This document shows, piece by piece, positions 13,097-25,066 of a stretch of 64,000 nt of DNA; position 1 is the stretch's first letter; every line of letters starts with the position of its first letter. The translations under genes were made by a program, and so were the position numbers. Where the stretch lies: contig JASBNA010000025.1 of the NCBI GenBank assembly GCA_038087015.1, forward strand, positions 1 to 64,000, written 5' to 3'. The notes under the pieces were generated by a model. That model searched no databases, was not told the DNA's origin, and saw only the letters and a program-made list of their open reading frames with translations. The DNA is from Cerrena zonata. Taxonomy: Eukaryota > Basidiomycota > Agaricomycetes > Polyporales > Cerrenaceae.

Positions 13097-13499
13097 ATGA
13101 ATGGTGTCCGACATTTGAATGGTTCAACGAGAACATCTCTTGGGGTACATGACGTCGATGAAGCTCGAAGTAGAATCGTTCTTGGGAACGGGTTTGGAGA
13201 GTTGGCTTTCTATGATTTTAGCGATTCATTCGTGGCGGACTCTGCTGGATGTTTCAGAGACGATTTGGAGGCATCTGCTTATTCTAGTGAAAAGCTCCTA
13301 CCTACGGTACGCATTCAACTTTTTCTTTATACGTCGTATAACTGATGATCTATTTAGAAAGTAATCGAACGCAAACACGTAGCGCCTTTCCCTTACAACG
13401 GAGATACCCACGTTCAAGATCCTACTGACGTCCAGGAACTTTTCAAATATGGAGTTTCGATAATGTCATCGTTAACCGTTTCTAACGTGTTTGTGTAGC
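13097..13499 (+). pseudogene. Fragment of the local F-box/propeller-like family
   Basis: The segment encodes LGVHDVDEARS, then GFGELAFYDFSDS, and after an intron-like gap VAPFPYNGDT and TDVQELFKYGVSIMSS. It is collinear with 22141-22500, which has CALGVHDVDEARG, VAPFPYN and a matching DVQELF(R)YGVSIM stretch. Each copy has its own internal gaps. The F-box end and the middle of the protein are absent, so this is a 3' fragment. It ends at a stop near 13499. Function is not expected from the fragment alone. Confidence 0.65.
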
Positions 13500-14148
13500 A
13501 CAGGCAATTTTGGAGACTGACAAGAGGATGAGAGATCATTGCCTAGGATTACTGTCATGCCTATACAGAATGGTTTATATCTGGAATACACACTATGTTA
13601 TGCGATGTGAGGTCATGGAAAACATATGTGTATATGTATATGATATGCAGATGGACATGGGACATTGCATGGGGTAGAGAGAGAGGTAGGAGAGGTATGA
13701 ACTATGACAGGATGAGAGATGACAGGATGTGTAGGTAAGTAGAGGTAAGTAGAGGTAAGGAAGAGCTGGGGAAGATATGAAGTCCGTTTATGAGAGGGTT
13801 GTGGAAAGTGGAATCGAGAAGCGGAGTAATGAGCAAGGAGGTGGTATGGATAATGATGAACGCGAAGACGGAAAGACGGAGAAGCGGGGGATGAGGATGC
13901 GAAAGAGGTTGAGGGGGGCGTTGATGGGGTTGAGTGCGAACGGTGGTTTAGGGATCAAGAGGACGATCGTATAAAAATGCGAAATGTGGATACACTAGAG
14001 CACGGCAGAAAGGAAAGTAATAAGAGCACAGAGATATGAATGATAGAAAGAGATGGTCGTTGAAAAGACAGAAATAAAAGCAAGAGGAGACGTCCGTCCG
14101 TTGATAACCCAAACCGAACCGAACCACACCCTGTCGAAAGGATATCCC
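13500..14148. other. No gene seen; downstream flank of the Rho gene
   Basis: The stretch contains a short tandem repeat (AAGTAGAGGT units around 13735-13760) and purine-rich DNA. The last part, near 14000-14148, probably contains the 3' untranslated region of the minus-strand Rho gene. The 65-codon plus frame at 13777 is low-complexity Arg/Glu/Gly and is not supported. Confidence 0.4.
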
Positions 14149-15210
14149 TTAGCAAATGACACAACATTTGCCCTTATCCTCCCATCCCTCCTCGACATAC
14201 GGAACCTGTCCACTACTCTTTCTCCGCCCATGACCAGGAGTAGCACCAGTCACACCGTCGCGCATGAGCATACTCGCCCTCGTCGCGGCCTCGAATACAT
14301 CATCGACACCTTCGATCTTTAACGCGCTGCATTCCTTGTATGCACGAGCACCGATGAGTTGGGCAACACGTTCTGCTTGAGGGCGGGTGACGAATTCCGT
14401 TGATTCTTCTGTCGAGTTTGCGAGATGGGGTGGTCGAAGGTCGGATTTGCAGCCTACAAGAAGGACGGGGACTTGAGGACCGCAGATGGAACGGACTTCT
14501 TCAATCCACTAAAGACGTGAACGAAGACAGAGTGAGTGAGTAGACGAAGGGTCAGGAAACATAGAACGCACCTTGACAGTCACGTTCTCGAGCGAGTCTG
14601 GTGTGTCGATACCAAAGGCGATGAGAATGACGTGTGATTTGGAGTAAGACATTGGGCGGAGACGCTAAGCACGAGTGGTTAGTGTCGTTGTTCGCGCCTG
14701 GGGACGGTGGCTTACTTCATATTCTTCTTGGCCGCTAGTGAGGGAGTGAGCATGAGATCGTAAGAGAAAGAGAGAGGACGCACGCGGTATCCCAGAGAGC
14801 CAACTGGACCGGTTTTCCATCTAGTCTAATCTCGGCGACGTAGTTTTCGAATATAGCTGGAGGTATGGTCGGTAAATGGAATATAGGATTATACGCGAAA
14901 CATACTCGGTTGCTAGAAATGGGATTAATACCTATATGCAGACGGGAGAGAGGATACTCACATATTCCTTTGGAAACTCGCCGAGTGCAAAGGAACAAAG
15001 CAATGACGTCTTGCCACAGGCGCCTGGAAGAAAAAGAGAGTGTGGTGTTGGCACCGAGACAGAGAGGTGGGAGAGAGGCAGGCGAGAGGAGACATACCGT
15101 CACCGACAATGACTAGTTTTCTGCGAATCTAGATCAGGAGAGCGAGAGGGATTAGCAAAGAGGGAGGGTAGGAGAGAGGCAGGGCATACAGGTGATTGGG
15201 AGGAAGACAT
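14149..15210 (-). CDS. rho2: Rho-family small GTPase, Rho2-like (221 aa, eight exons)
   Basis: A membrane-anchored GTP switch; fungal Rho2-type proteins act in cell-wall synthesis and polarity signalling. Exons: 15190-15210, 15098-15128, 14962-15023, 14906-14912, 14784-14856, 14716-14734, 14572-14664, 14149-14508. They join in frame to 221 residues. Visible motifs are the P-loop GDGACGKT (16-23), effector loop PTIFENY (40-46), switch II DTAGQEEYERLRPMSY (from 63), a WIEEV insert region, an NKxD-like GCKSDL, and the prenylation signal CCVIC, with CaaX box CVIC at 218-221. The preceding Cys may be palmitoylated. The start was chosen because a 21-nt first exon (MSSSQSP) splices exactly onto [11 protein letters not shown], as in S. 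pombe Rho2. Exon four is only 7 nt. Assignment to Rho2 rather than another Rho class rests on this N-terminus and the PTIFENY context. Confidence 0.93.
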
Positions 15211-17300
15211 GGGGAGAGAGAAGAGAAGACGAGGAGCAGCAGGCGAGCAGCAAGAGGGACAGCAGGAGAGAGAGAGACGGTGGCAAGCAGGGGAGAAGAG
15301 AGGAATCGTGTGTGGCAGGGCCGGCGTCGAGCGGTCGTACAGCCTGCGCGCGTCGGAGACAGGAAAGAGGCGAGGGGACGTCGATCGTAAGCAGGACAAG
15401 AGGCAAGAGCAAGAGCAAGTCAACGAGCAGCCAGTGAGCGTCGACCATCGTCCCTTCCTCACAGACACCGCAGTCGGCATCCCTCGGCCCACCTCCCGCT
15501 CGTCCATATCAGGAAAGAAGACACAGCTTTCCGGTCGTCCTCCCCACCGACGTCATTTCTTGCTCGGTCTCTGCCATCCGTCTCTCCTCGTCCTCTCCTA
15601 CGTATACTGGCCGTCCTTTGACCAACCCTCCTTCCACTCGGTCTCTTCTCTCCTGCTTCACACTGCGTCCCACCTCTCCGTCGGCCTAACCCTTCCGTCT
15701 CTCTCCTCACGCTCCTCCCGGCCGGGCTGTATGCATCCTACTATCTTTGACATCTCGCTGTGATGCTTTTAGCCCCAACTCCATCTTTTCCAGATACTCG
15801 CCGTTTCCCTTCCTAACGACACATATATTCTCATCCTCTCGATCTCGACTGTCACTGCGCTTCCACCGTGCGATATGTGACACTCTATCCGCAATCGTTG
15901 CTTGTCCGAGTCTGTTCAAATTGCAATCGACTTTGTGTTTCTTACAGCCTTCTTTTCAGTGAAACACCTACATTGCAAGTCAATATTTCATACTCACCTA
16001 CACTCGGGAAAATATCTTCGTATTCTGCATATATTGTGCCCCGTAGAAACCATGTAGATTGAACCGACGTCCTCTGTGCTCTAGGTCATCAATACTCTTA
16101 CTTCACACCATGTCTACAATCGAACTCGACTCGATTCCCTGTCTCGTACCTCGTTCGACTGGTAATCCCTTTGCGCTGTCTTTTCTCTCGTTTCCATCAA
16201 GCTCGTCGTTCTATTTTCCGGTTACACGCCCCAACCCCCTGAACAAGTCTCGCCCAAAGTCACAATACTCCCGTACTATACACACCCGTCGAAGTATGGT
16301 CACGTCTCAAACCGACTCCCTCATACAGTCACCGGTCGCCCTCTTAGCTTCAACCCACGTACTTAATCCCGCTCTCCGAACATCCACATTCTGGTTTCAC
16401 TGGACTCCATATCCACAATACGCGAAACAAGCCCCCGTTTTATCTTCTGACCAGTCGCCGTACTTGTTCTACACATCACGCCATAGAAGCAAACCAGGAA
16501 TCCTAGCTCGTTCACTTGGAGTTTGAAGACCTGTGACTCGCAAACGACCTCGGTTGCGGTTTCGCCCAGACATTTTTTGGTTGGCAAAGTGGGTTTCGCA
16601 GGTTCAGGGATAGCGTGGCAGGGTGATTGAGGACGAGACAGGTACGTGTAATAAATTCAGTGTGTATCTCCTTTACATATGGCTTCACTAACCTTTCATA
16701 CTGGATTTTCGACACGACTTCGAACACTCCTCTCGGGCTTCCTCCCTAGCCATAACGTTTGCGATGAAGAAGGATATTGGGATATTGAGATCGAGGGGTT
16801 CGGTTGGCAGACTGCTTAGAGGTGGGATACACATCTATTGGATCTTCCTTTGAGAACCTTACGCCTTGGACTTATCAGGATGGATGGGTCAACCTCATCC
16901 CGAGGTTTGAGTATGTAGGTCATCGAGCTCTTCACGATACATGTATATGTCACATATAGCCCCGTGCGCATCTCGCCTATCCCTCATAGTACAACGACCA
17001 TTCTTACTCTGATCTTCCCGACCCTCCTCTATCCTCGCAACATTACACATAGGTCCTTCACATATCACAATTATAGATAAAACCTATTCACCCTCCAACA
17101 CCCTGCCTATAGCCGACATCCGTAGAGTCAACGCTACCAGGAGTGAAAGAAAAGAGTAGCACTGATACAAGAGAACTCCAGATCGACGACACCTACAGCT
17201 GTGTTTTTATCTCCTGACAGAGTAATCTACCAAGGGGGATCCAGTACCTTGCTCGAATCCGGTGAGTTAAGTCGAGCTTTCTGGTGTGGCATTATTTCAA
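15211..17300. other. CT/GA-rich promoter side of the Rho gene and intergenic DNA
   Basis: 15211-15780 is strongly strand-biased (GA-rich then CT-rich), which creates long but low-complexity open frames on both strands, including 184 codons at 15209-15763. It is best read as the Rho promoter and 5' leader. A 139-codon frame from an ATG at 16110 to 16526 (MSTIELDSIP start) lacks any recognised motif and is a weak candidate only. Confidence 0.4.
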
Positions 17301-18361
17301 ATGTAAAATAAAACTGTGATGCTCCAATCTTTTCCCCAAATATTGATATTGATATAGTTGGTCAGTCACAAGCGGTGACGGAGGACAACGGATTCTTATG
17401 GGTTTTTACTTCAAATCCCTGCATCCGTCCCTGGTGGATTGATTTGATTTTGCTAGGAACTCCATTGCTCATTCTCATCTCATAAAGACCAGTATTTTAA
17501 TTCTGAGATATGCATTGCATTCAGATGTCTCTGGGAAAGTGAGTTTTATGAAACCAGAGATGAAGTACTGGGAGGGTGAGATAGGTAAGTAGATGGGTGG
17601 CATACAGTCCCCATCATGGAAATTTGTATTTCTGAACCTTAGGTTTTCAATTATTGGATCCTCTGGCTCTGGCAAGTGCATGAAAATATGTCTTCCTGCT
17701 AGGAACTCCATCTCTCATTTTCAGCTCATAAAGACCAGTATTTTAACTCTGGCATCAGGAGAAGTGCATTTTGATCTGAGAGCATCCAAGGAGTCCTAAG
17801 AACATGCTCTCAGATGCACTTAGGAGCCTCAGATGCCCCAACCCTAAAAAAAGTGCACTTTCAGAGGTCAAAACCACACCAATTGAAACTAATACCTCCC
17901 CTACACAAAAGCTTCATGAATACTTTGCTATATACGCCTGTAGGCTACAATATTCTGAATTTCATTCTAATATTTCTAATATCTTCCCTTATGAATATCT
18001 CATAAAAATTTCCTCAGGTGGCTAAAGGCTCCTCAGTAGCCTCAGACCTCAGAGGTATGCAAGTACTGGGAAAGTGGAATAGGCATGTAAATAAATTGTA
18101 TGCAGTCCCTATCACAGAGATTTTTATTTTTGATTCTTAGTTTTTGATTATTGGAACCTCAGTGTGCTATATGGACAGGCATATTTTGATTTATAATCTC
18201 TTGTTATTTTGATATCTCTCTTGCTCAGTGAGTATCTCTCTTCTTGCATCTGTATTTCTGCAAAGTTTAGAATATAGATTGAGAATAGGTTATGCCTCAA
18301 TAATTACAACCTCCAGCTCAAAATTGTACATGTCTATCATCATTTTAAATACAGATAACAT
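17300..18361. repeat. AT-rich block with internal direct and inverted repeats
   Basis: A segment at 17454-17522 (TAGGAACTCCAT, then CTCATAAAGACCAGTATT) recurs at 17701-17770. A second segment at about 17570-17665 (TACTGGG, CAGTCCC.ATCA, TTTTCAATTATTGGA) recurs at about 18063-18158. A perfect 12-bp inverted repeat, ATCTGAGAGCAT, lies at 17774-17785 and 17804-17815. No transposase or reverse transcriptase frame is present. It looks like debris of non-autonomous elements, next to an equally AT-rich gene. Confidence 0.55.
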
Positions 18362-19977
18362 CTATATGTGATCATTTTCTGTATTATCTGCTGTCCTCCA
18401 ATCCCTACCAGTAAACAATGAAGTGTTGAGTGAAGCTCCTATGTTTCCTTCAACAAATCTTGCAAAATTGATGCTTGAAACACTATCATTCCTAAACTGA
18501 TGAGTTTCCAAAGAATCAATGGTGCGGAGGTCTAGAATAAAATGACAGAGGAGGATAGAGGTAATTCTAGATATTGGGTTAGTATACAATTTTAGACATC
18601 TAAGTAGCACATACATCTGTTGAACATAAATGAAACAGGAAGTGTGAATATCTTTGTACTGAAGATTGAGATCAGTCAAATCAGAAGCTAACACAGGATT
18701 TTGAAAACTTACATTCATTGCAATTGACAGAAGATCCAGAATGATGACAACAATATTAAGTATCAGCAAAAAACTGAAATATACCCAGTTATAGCATAGT
18801 TCACTATAAGCATATACAATGCTTACAAAAACTGTATGAATCCTGGTAAAATAGTATTAGCATCAGGTTAAACAAATGATGACAAGATGCACACCATTTT
18901 GAATAAGAGTTACAGTCAATATTGTTGATCTGCTTTAACTATATAATGAGTTCTCCAAAGAGTCAAGATTAGAATGAGAACATCTGCAGCTGCTGAAACT
19001 GCTCTTGTAACAACTGGAACTATCAAAGTTAAAACTATTTATAAGTAGTGATAAGCATAGATTAACTTCAAACAGCTTACAGCTAAAGTTTACTAATATC
19101 AATAGCACATATGATTATAATCAAAGATATACATACTATTGATATGGCTCAGAACTTGAGAAAGCGAAGCACTCTTTTGATGTGAAACCCATAGAGACCA
19201 TAACATAATCTGTTGGATCAGCTAGATTGTACTAAAAACATATATTAGTAAGATAAATATATAGGCAACACAGAAAGGATTCTATCTCACAATGTTGATA
19301 ACTGGGTCAAACATACTCAGCAATGATACAAATAATGTGGGTGTCCATTGATGTAATGAGATACCCCAGATACGAAGGCAATTAAATGCTGTGTTTTAAT
19401 TGGTACAAGTTGCTATAAATAAATGAAAAATCAGAAGCTAACCTGCATAGGAAAATCTATTCAAAATTCCCATTACATCTAATATCCCCAAAGTTATTTT
19501 GCAACTAGTGAGATAATATTAGACTGTGATATCTTGAGAATAAAAAAGGCTAGTTGCCTCTAGAGATAATTATATGAGTCAGCTTAGAAATATACAAACA
19601 AATTCCCCCTTACTGATATTGTTAGTCCAGAGATGAAAGAAATTACAAACTGTAGTGTGATGTCAAGAATTGTACCATATCTGATCCAAATATAAAGAAT
19701 GGAAACTAAAGTTGCCTTTCTTCTCCAGATATAAGCTAGTTCTTGAGACCATGAATGAACACAATCATAGATAGCCAAAGCTACAGAAGCATCAAGATAT
19801 GAGTATTTTAATCTCAATATATGCTTGGTGACATACTGATGGCCACAGCCAAGACATAAGAAATAGTTTGTTGCTGTAAACTATAAGAACTATACATAAA
19901 TTGAAACCTTCAGTAAAATAACCTGAGACATACAGTTCAGATATAATCTCCTGTGGTGTCCAACCTAGTTCAGACAT
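18362..19977 (-). CDS. DUF6533-family seven-helix membrane protein
   Basis: This belongs to a family expanded in mushroom genomes, with seven predicted helices and no proven function. The N-terminus MSELGWTPQEIIS is followed by an intron and the DUF6533 signature: YSYLDASVALAIYDCVHSW, a basic-aromatic YIWRRK, and LVSILYIWIRYG. The C-terminal exons give LILNIVVIILDLLSIA, CFIYVQQMYVLL, RITSILLCHFILDLR and a tail ending TADNTENDHI. The exons between about 18770 and 19580 are AT-rich and I could not fix them, so the span is sound but the full model is not. Its C-terminal motifs match the truncated copy at 12481-12939. It sits in unusually AT-rich DNA for the window. It may be a decaying member. 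Confidence 0.6.
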
Positions 19978-20980
19978 TGTGAAGCACTATGGAGACGAAG
20001 AAGGTTGAAGGTGAGGGGACAGAAAGAAGAGTCGAGGGTGCTCGTCATGATATATGAGATCCCTACACACGAGTTGTCTATCATTATGTAAACCATATTA
20101 GTGGTTCTTGTATTCCAGTGACTGCTGCATCACACGTATTGTCTGAATGTGGGTAGGTGAACACGATCATCAGCGGGTGCACGCCAACATCGCGGTGCGG
20201 ATTGCCAAAAGGAATTTGCCCTGAGCGATAGTCAAAGGGATGGCAAAGGACTACAGACTCTGACTTACTCGACCCTCATCGATCGTCCGTATTCGTAGCG
20301 AGGAAGCGAACACATTCTTTTTGTAAAGTAGCGTGGCGAGAATAGAATGACAGAATACAAGGTCGACAGCAGTGATAGACAAATACGCGAGCCAAACTCG
20401 GACTCGGACTAGCCCGATTTCGATGTCTGCCATCAACTCCTGTAGAAGGATTCATTTGCTCACCTCGACTACTTACTTGCGCACCAGTGGCATCTACCTG
20501 TATAATCTCGTTCTCTAACTCCGAGACCCTGCTTTTTGTTTTCGCTTGGCTTCAGTCTATGATGATACAAGCCTAGGCGAACCTTTGCTTACCCCAGTCT
20601 ACACTCTGTTGTAGTACCTAACTTACACCTCTCAAGATACAGAGCAGGAAGACGAGATGGTTCGCCCGAAGTTTGAGATCGCCGTGACTCATAGATGGAT
20701 ATGTTGAAAGTCCGCCAACCATCCGCGACACAGTCCTGTCTTCCGGCACCACAGCTCTGTTCAGGAGAACACCAACTCTTTATCATAAGATACGATTTAG
20801 TCGACCACGGATGCCCTTTTGAACGAGGGAGTTGTCGTGTTGCTGCAGAATATGGGTATACCTGTTTCACTCAAACTTCGATCGGTAAGTGATCGTTTCC
20901 ACACACTTACAGCTATAGCCACTAGACATGTCGTCATATGATAGACCTGCCGAAGAATACATGTCCTCAGCCACAACAAA
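19978..20980. other. No gene seen; 5' side of DUF6533 gene and F-box pseudogene
   Basis: Short frames occur on both strands (for example 20251-20436 and 20589-20870, minus), none with a recognised motif. The F-box segment expected upstream of the family copy at 20981 was not found here, which suggests a 5' truncation within this stretch. Confidence 0.35.
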
Positions 20981-23272
20981 CAGGTGTAGACTCGGCAATT
21001 CCACCACCAAATTGTCTCTCGAAGCATACTGTTCGCTCCCTACCGGAAAGACCCCGACTCACTCGACGCTCCTCAACTGGAGAGATTAGTCCTGCATTCC
21101 CTCAGACTTGATGCAAAACTTCAAAGTGGGAACCTGGTCTCGTCTATTACTCTCCCTCTTCATCATCAAATGAGGTCTGTTACCTGGGTCCGGTTGATTC
21201 AGCGTCAGTGGCTTCTAGTTGCATCTTCCGACGATATTTCGATATGCCTTTAGTAGACGGAAACTCTTCTTGAGGGTGATTCTGACTCTCCTCGTGCCGA
21301 GGCGTTCCTCACTACCTCTGTTAGCGATAGTGCGGCTGACGTTAAAGGTTCTTCTGTCACGATCGCGTTAGAATTTCGAGGAAGGTGCATTCCTGTGTAG
21401 GCTACTTCGAACAAAGGGACACTGCCGTTCCGTAGAGATGCACAGACAAATTGAGATACTGGGCGTTGTCGACATTGATGGGACTGTTCGATTCTGTCGA
21501 CGCGGAATGGTGAACAACGCCTCTCATCTGCGGCTTCTAGATGGTCATCTCGTCGGTGTCTCGATGGTAGACAACATCAATGTGCCATCTGTTGTGAACT
21601 GGACAGATGGGGCTGTTGATAAATTGCAATCGGAGCCTGATTTCGGGTAGGATCCTTTCCTTTAGCAGTCTTATCGACATACAGTAATGATCCCGTCACA
21701 GGGTGGCACTGACTGTAAGCATGCATCTTACCGAACGTTGGCTTGGAGTAGTCAGGCGAGAAGTCTTCGAAGTCTACTCTCATAACCGAACGGGGACGTT
21801 CAAACTATGGCGATCTCATACACTTCCTAGTCTTGTCTCGGCAGCAGCCTTCGCGACATTTCTCAAAGCTTTACCCTTCATGCACACATCAACATCCCTC
21901 AACTCTGCATCATCTGCGATACTGGCATCTTTGTGTACCTCGACCGGTCCTTGCTATCATTGGACACCCTCTGGCATCATGATTTTATGCGTAATGCTCA
22001 AAACCCTGATGAACGTAAGATTGCCTTTCGCCCGTCGCTAGGGGTCATATGCGATTGCGTCTCCTGGCTTCAAGCAAATGGACATGCAGAAGATGACAGA
22101 TTCACGTTCTCGATGGAGAGAATTACTGCGAGGGGTTCGAATGAACGGTGTTTGATGTTTGAATGGTTCAACGAGAATATGCCTGTGCAATGTGCTCTCG
22201 GGGTACATGACGTCGATGAAGCTCGAGGTATCATCGTTCTTGGCTTTGTATGATCCTGGGGACTCTGTCGAGGCGGACTTTTAGAGATGATTGGAAGGCA
22301 TCTTCGCCAGAACGCGAAGAGCTCCTACCTACAGTACGCATTCCACTTTTTCTTTATACGCCGCATAATTCAGGAAGTAATCGAATGTACACACGTAGCG
22401 CCTTTCCCTTACAACGTAGACAAGGTCCTGCTGACGTCCAGGAACTCTTCAGATATGGAGTTTCGATAATGTTATCATTAGCCGTTCTCGATGGAGAGTG
22501 TGCCTTCCAAGTACTCGAGCAAGAGATCCCACATATTCCAATGGTTTGATGAAAACATGACTATCCAGTCCGCCATCGGGGTTCGTGATGTCGACGAGGC
22601 GGGAGGTGTAGCGGTGTTCGGAAACGCATGTGGCGGGTTGTCCGTGTACGACTTCAGTGATTTCCACTTCCTCAGACCTTAAAAGATGTTACAAACACTA
22701 TCTTCGCTCTCTCATCACGTATTGGAGAAGCGCTCCCGCCTACAGTTCGCCTTTAACTCTTCCTCAAATGTCGCAGCACCGACGCACCATACAGAAACAA
22801 ATCATATCCACACCGACAGCTCCGTTTCCCTACAATGGTCCTATTCGAATTCTGGCCCCGACATTCCTCACGAGTTGTACGAATTCTGGAGATCCGACCT
22901 CGTCTAGTGGTCAACGGACTTTGAAAGTAAGAAAAAGTAGCGAAAGCTATTATCTGGCTCTATTCGCTGGAATCCGAGTAAATCTGCGCAAATCGAAATG
23001 CGCAGCCACTTCTACGGCCTACCCCCCTTTGAAGATACCGCCATTCTCAATATCGGAGGGTTACTGTTCATGTGAACCTTGTTGGGATCGCGGATTGGCC
23101 ATCCTTCATCCGATGCTAACATTGCAAGAGGTTGCGAACTTGGTTCAAAGCCGAAAATCTTCAAAAATTATTGCATTGTACCCGAAACAATTGGTCGGAG
23201 AGATGATGAGGTATGACGGTTTCTCCTGGACATGGGTGTGGGAGATGCGTGGGTTGCATCGAAACAAGTAGC
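20981..23272 (+). pseudogene. F-box-family paralogue, broken and internally duplicated
   Basis: The same segments appear here as in the copies at 36.6-37.5 and 45-47.2 kb: APQLERLVLHSLRLDAKL, SVTWVRLIQRQWLLVASSDD (21180-21240), QIEILGVVDIDGTVRFCRRG with VSMVDNINVPSVVNW (21440-21650), FEWFNENMPVQCALGVHDVDEA (22160-22225), FQWFDENMTIQSAIGVRDVDEA (22530-22600) and WTWVWEMRGL at the end. The F-box itself is missing. An in-frame TAG at 21251-21253 replaces the Trp codon seen in ICVW/ICLW of the other copies. Between 22106 and 22498 an extra partial copy of the C-terminal segment lies between 15-bp direct repeats. The locus is best called a pseudogene. Confidence 0.7.
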
Positions 23273-23687
23273 GAGGGATGGCCAATCGTGGTGGAAGAGT
23301 CCATCCTGAATTACTCGACGACGAGGTTGCGATTCATTACGCGACCACTTAACAGTTCCGGACGTCTTTGTTATCGTTATTTCTATCTAGGGCGCGATAC
23401 ATGTACAAAATAATGGCGTTGATAGTGATTGACAAACATGTCTCCACTGCTCGATTGCAGGAACTTGGATAAGTATAATCTGCACGAATGAAAGTCAAGG
23501 AGTAAGGAGAAACCTAACTGGCTATGAGAGAAAGTACAACTCTCGGGGATTGTAGTTAGACTCATTCAGCGCATACAGGAAATACCCAGCAAGTACTGTC
23601 ACCATCGAGGACGTTTCAGTAGACAAAGGTTTCAACTTCTGTTGGTATATTCATTGTCGAGATAAATAACAAAAACTAATACACACT
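23273..23687. other. No gene seen; 3' flank of the coiled-coil gene
   Basis: Short intergenic stretch between the end of the plus-strand F-box pseudogene and the end of the minus-strand gene at 23688. It probably contains the 3' untranslated region of the latter. Confidence 0.4.
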
Positions 23688-25066
23688 CTATTTCCCAGGA
23701 GGTGTCAAGCCGATGAATTCCCTCAAGGTCTGTCGCTTCGCATTCGTATCACCCTTAGCGGGGACATTATACGCTTTGAGAAGGTGTTCATATCGCTCCT
23801 CTGTTAAATAATATCGTTAGTCTTCAGCCCATCAAGTGGGTAGTATGAAATGGACTCAACTGGTCAAGTGCTCGAATTCGCCCTTCGTAGCTGGGAAATT
23901 CGGGGGTGCCTTACCGTTTGCTGTTGGGAGCGCATATATAGGTGTCTTGTTTAAAGGTACAGTGCTGTTAAGTAGTCGTGGGTAGAGTCGTATTTGACTA
24001 GAAACACGAATAAATAACGTTAAAAGAGGTGCATGAATAAAAGTGCGAGAAATTCTTACTCCAGACGAACGTTCTCTGAGAGATCTCCCACCTTTCCTTC
24101 CATTTTTTCCATTCGGCTCTCTATACCCTCTAGACGAGAAACCAAGTTGTGCAGAAGGGATCCAAGATCCTGATTTACGTTGATGGAATCTGCTCGCTTC
24201 TCTTTCTCCTTTTCCTTCTCGTTCGGAGTCATTGGGACCTCTTCGATGTCAAGTTCCTTCTCAGCGTCCGTTCGCTTAGGCTTAGTTTCCACAGTACGTG
24301 ATTTTATCTGAGATGCTGTGGAGCCCTCCAGAGATGCGATCTTGGAGAGAAGATGAGATTGAGTCTTCTCGATGGCCTCTAGTCGCTTAAGGACAAGTAA
24401 GGTCTCCTGGCCGCTACGGACTGTATTCGATACAGTGAGATTAAGTGCAGCTGGTCCGCCGCCCTCCTTGGGCCCATCTTCTCCTAATTCCTCCTCTGCT
24501 TCTGCCTCCGAGATAGTCCCGCCTGGTGTAGCAGCCATCAGGGCCTGTGAAGCTGCCGTAAATTGAGCTGCTAATGTATTCAGACTTGAGCTCATGATTT
24601 GTGTCCATTGCTCTTGAACCTGTGTAGAGCTTTGAACACTGAGACTCGAGCTGCGGGAATGGGTAATGGATCCCGACGTTGATGGTCTGAAATTGGAGCG
24701 AGGTGGGACCGTCGGTTGCGCTAATGCAGGCGACGTAAGAGAGATGTTGGAAACATTAGGATCGAATGAGGCAGAGTAGGGCGATGGGGGCGTTCCATTC
24801 GAATGCGAGTGTTGGTGAGTGTTATGAGTAAGATGGTCGAGATGAGTGAGCGAAGGAGGTAGTTCAGGTACAGGGGGAGCAATGCTGAATCCGTGATGCG
24901 GATGGCTGGTATTGGTCGGAGAGTCTGACACTCCAGGAGTCGACACCGCAGTTGGTGTCGTGTTCGTAGAGTTAGAATCGACTAGAGTAACAGCTGACGA
25001 TTTGTTCTTCAGTATGCTCTTGGGCTTGGCTTGGCTGGACCCTTCGCTCGAATTTGGTGAAGACAT
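23688..25066 (-). CDS. Conserved Ser/Thr/Pro-rich protein with coiled coil (418 aa)
   Basis: Three exons, 24060-25066, 23861-23997 and 23688-23800, join in frame to 418 residues. I chose the ATG at 25066 (MSSPNSSEGS) rather than the longer upstream frame, because the sequence before it looks like leader. The first 150 residues are Ser/Thr/Pro/His-rich and disordered. The middle has heptad-like stretches (LVLKRLEAIEKTQSHLLSKI; LLHNLVSRLEGIESRMEKME) and a KEKEKEK run. The two short last exons carry the best-conserved-looking part: YALPTANGKAPPNFPATKGE, then LTKERYEHLLKAY, and KRQTLREFIGLTPPGK at the end. No membrane segment or enzyme motif is visible. I do not recognise a named family; the short globular C-terminus after a coiled coil suggests a protein-binding or scaffold role. 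Confidence 0.8.

Noticed and set aside
15209..15763. 184-codon plus-strand open frame opposite the Rho gene's 5' end
   Set aside because: It overlaps the Rho first exon and CT/GA-rich leader, and its protein is low-complexity Arg/Gln/Glu then Ser/Leu with no motif.
21180..21260. Idea that an intron hides the three F-box stops
   Set aside because: A shared TGG|GT donor exists in all copies, but no acceptor at a workable distance keeps the flanking conserved segments.
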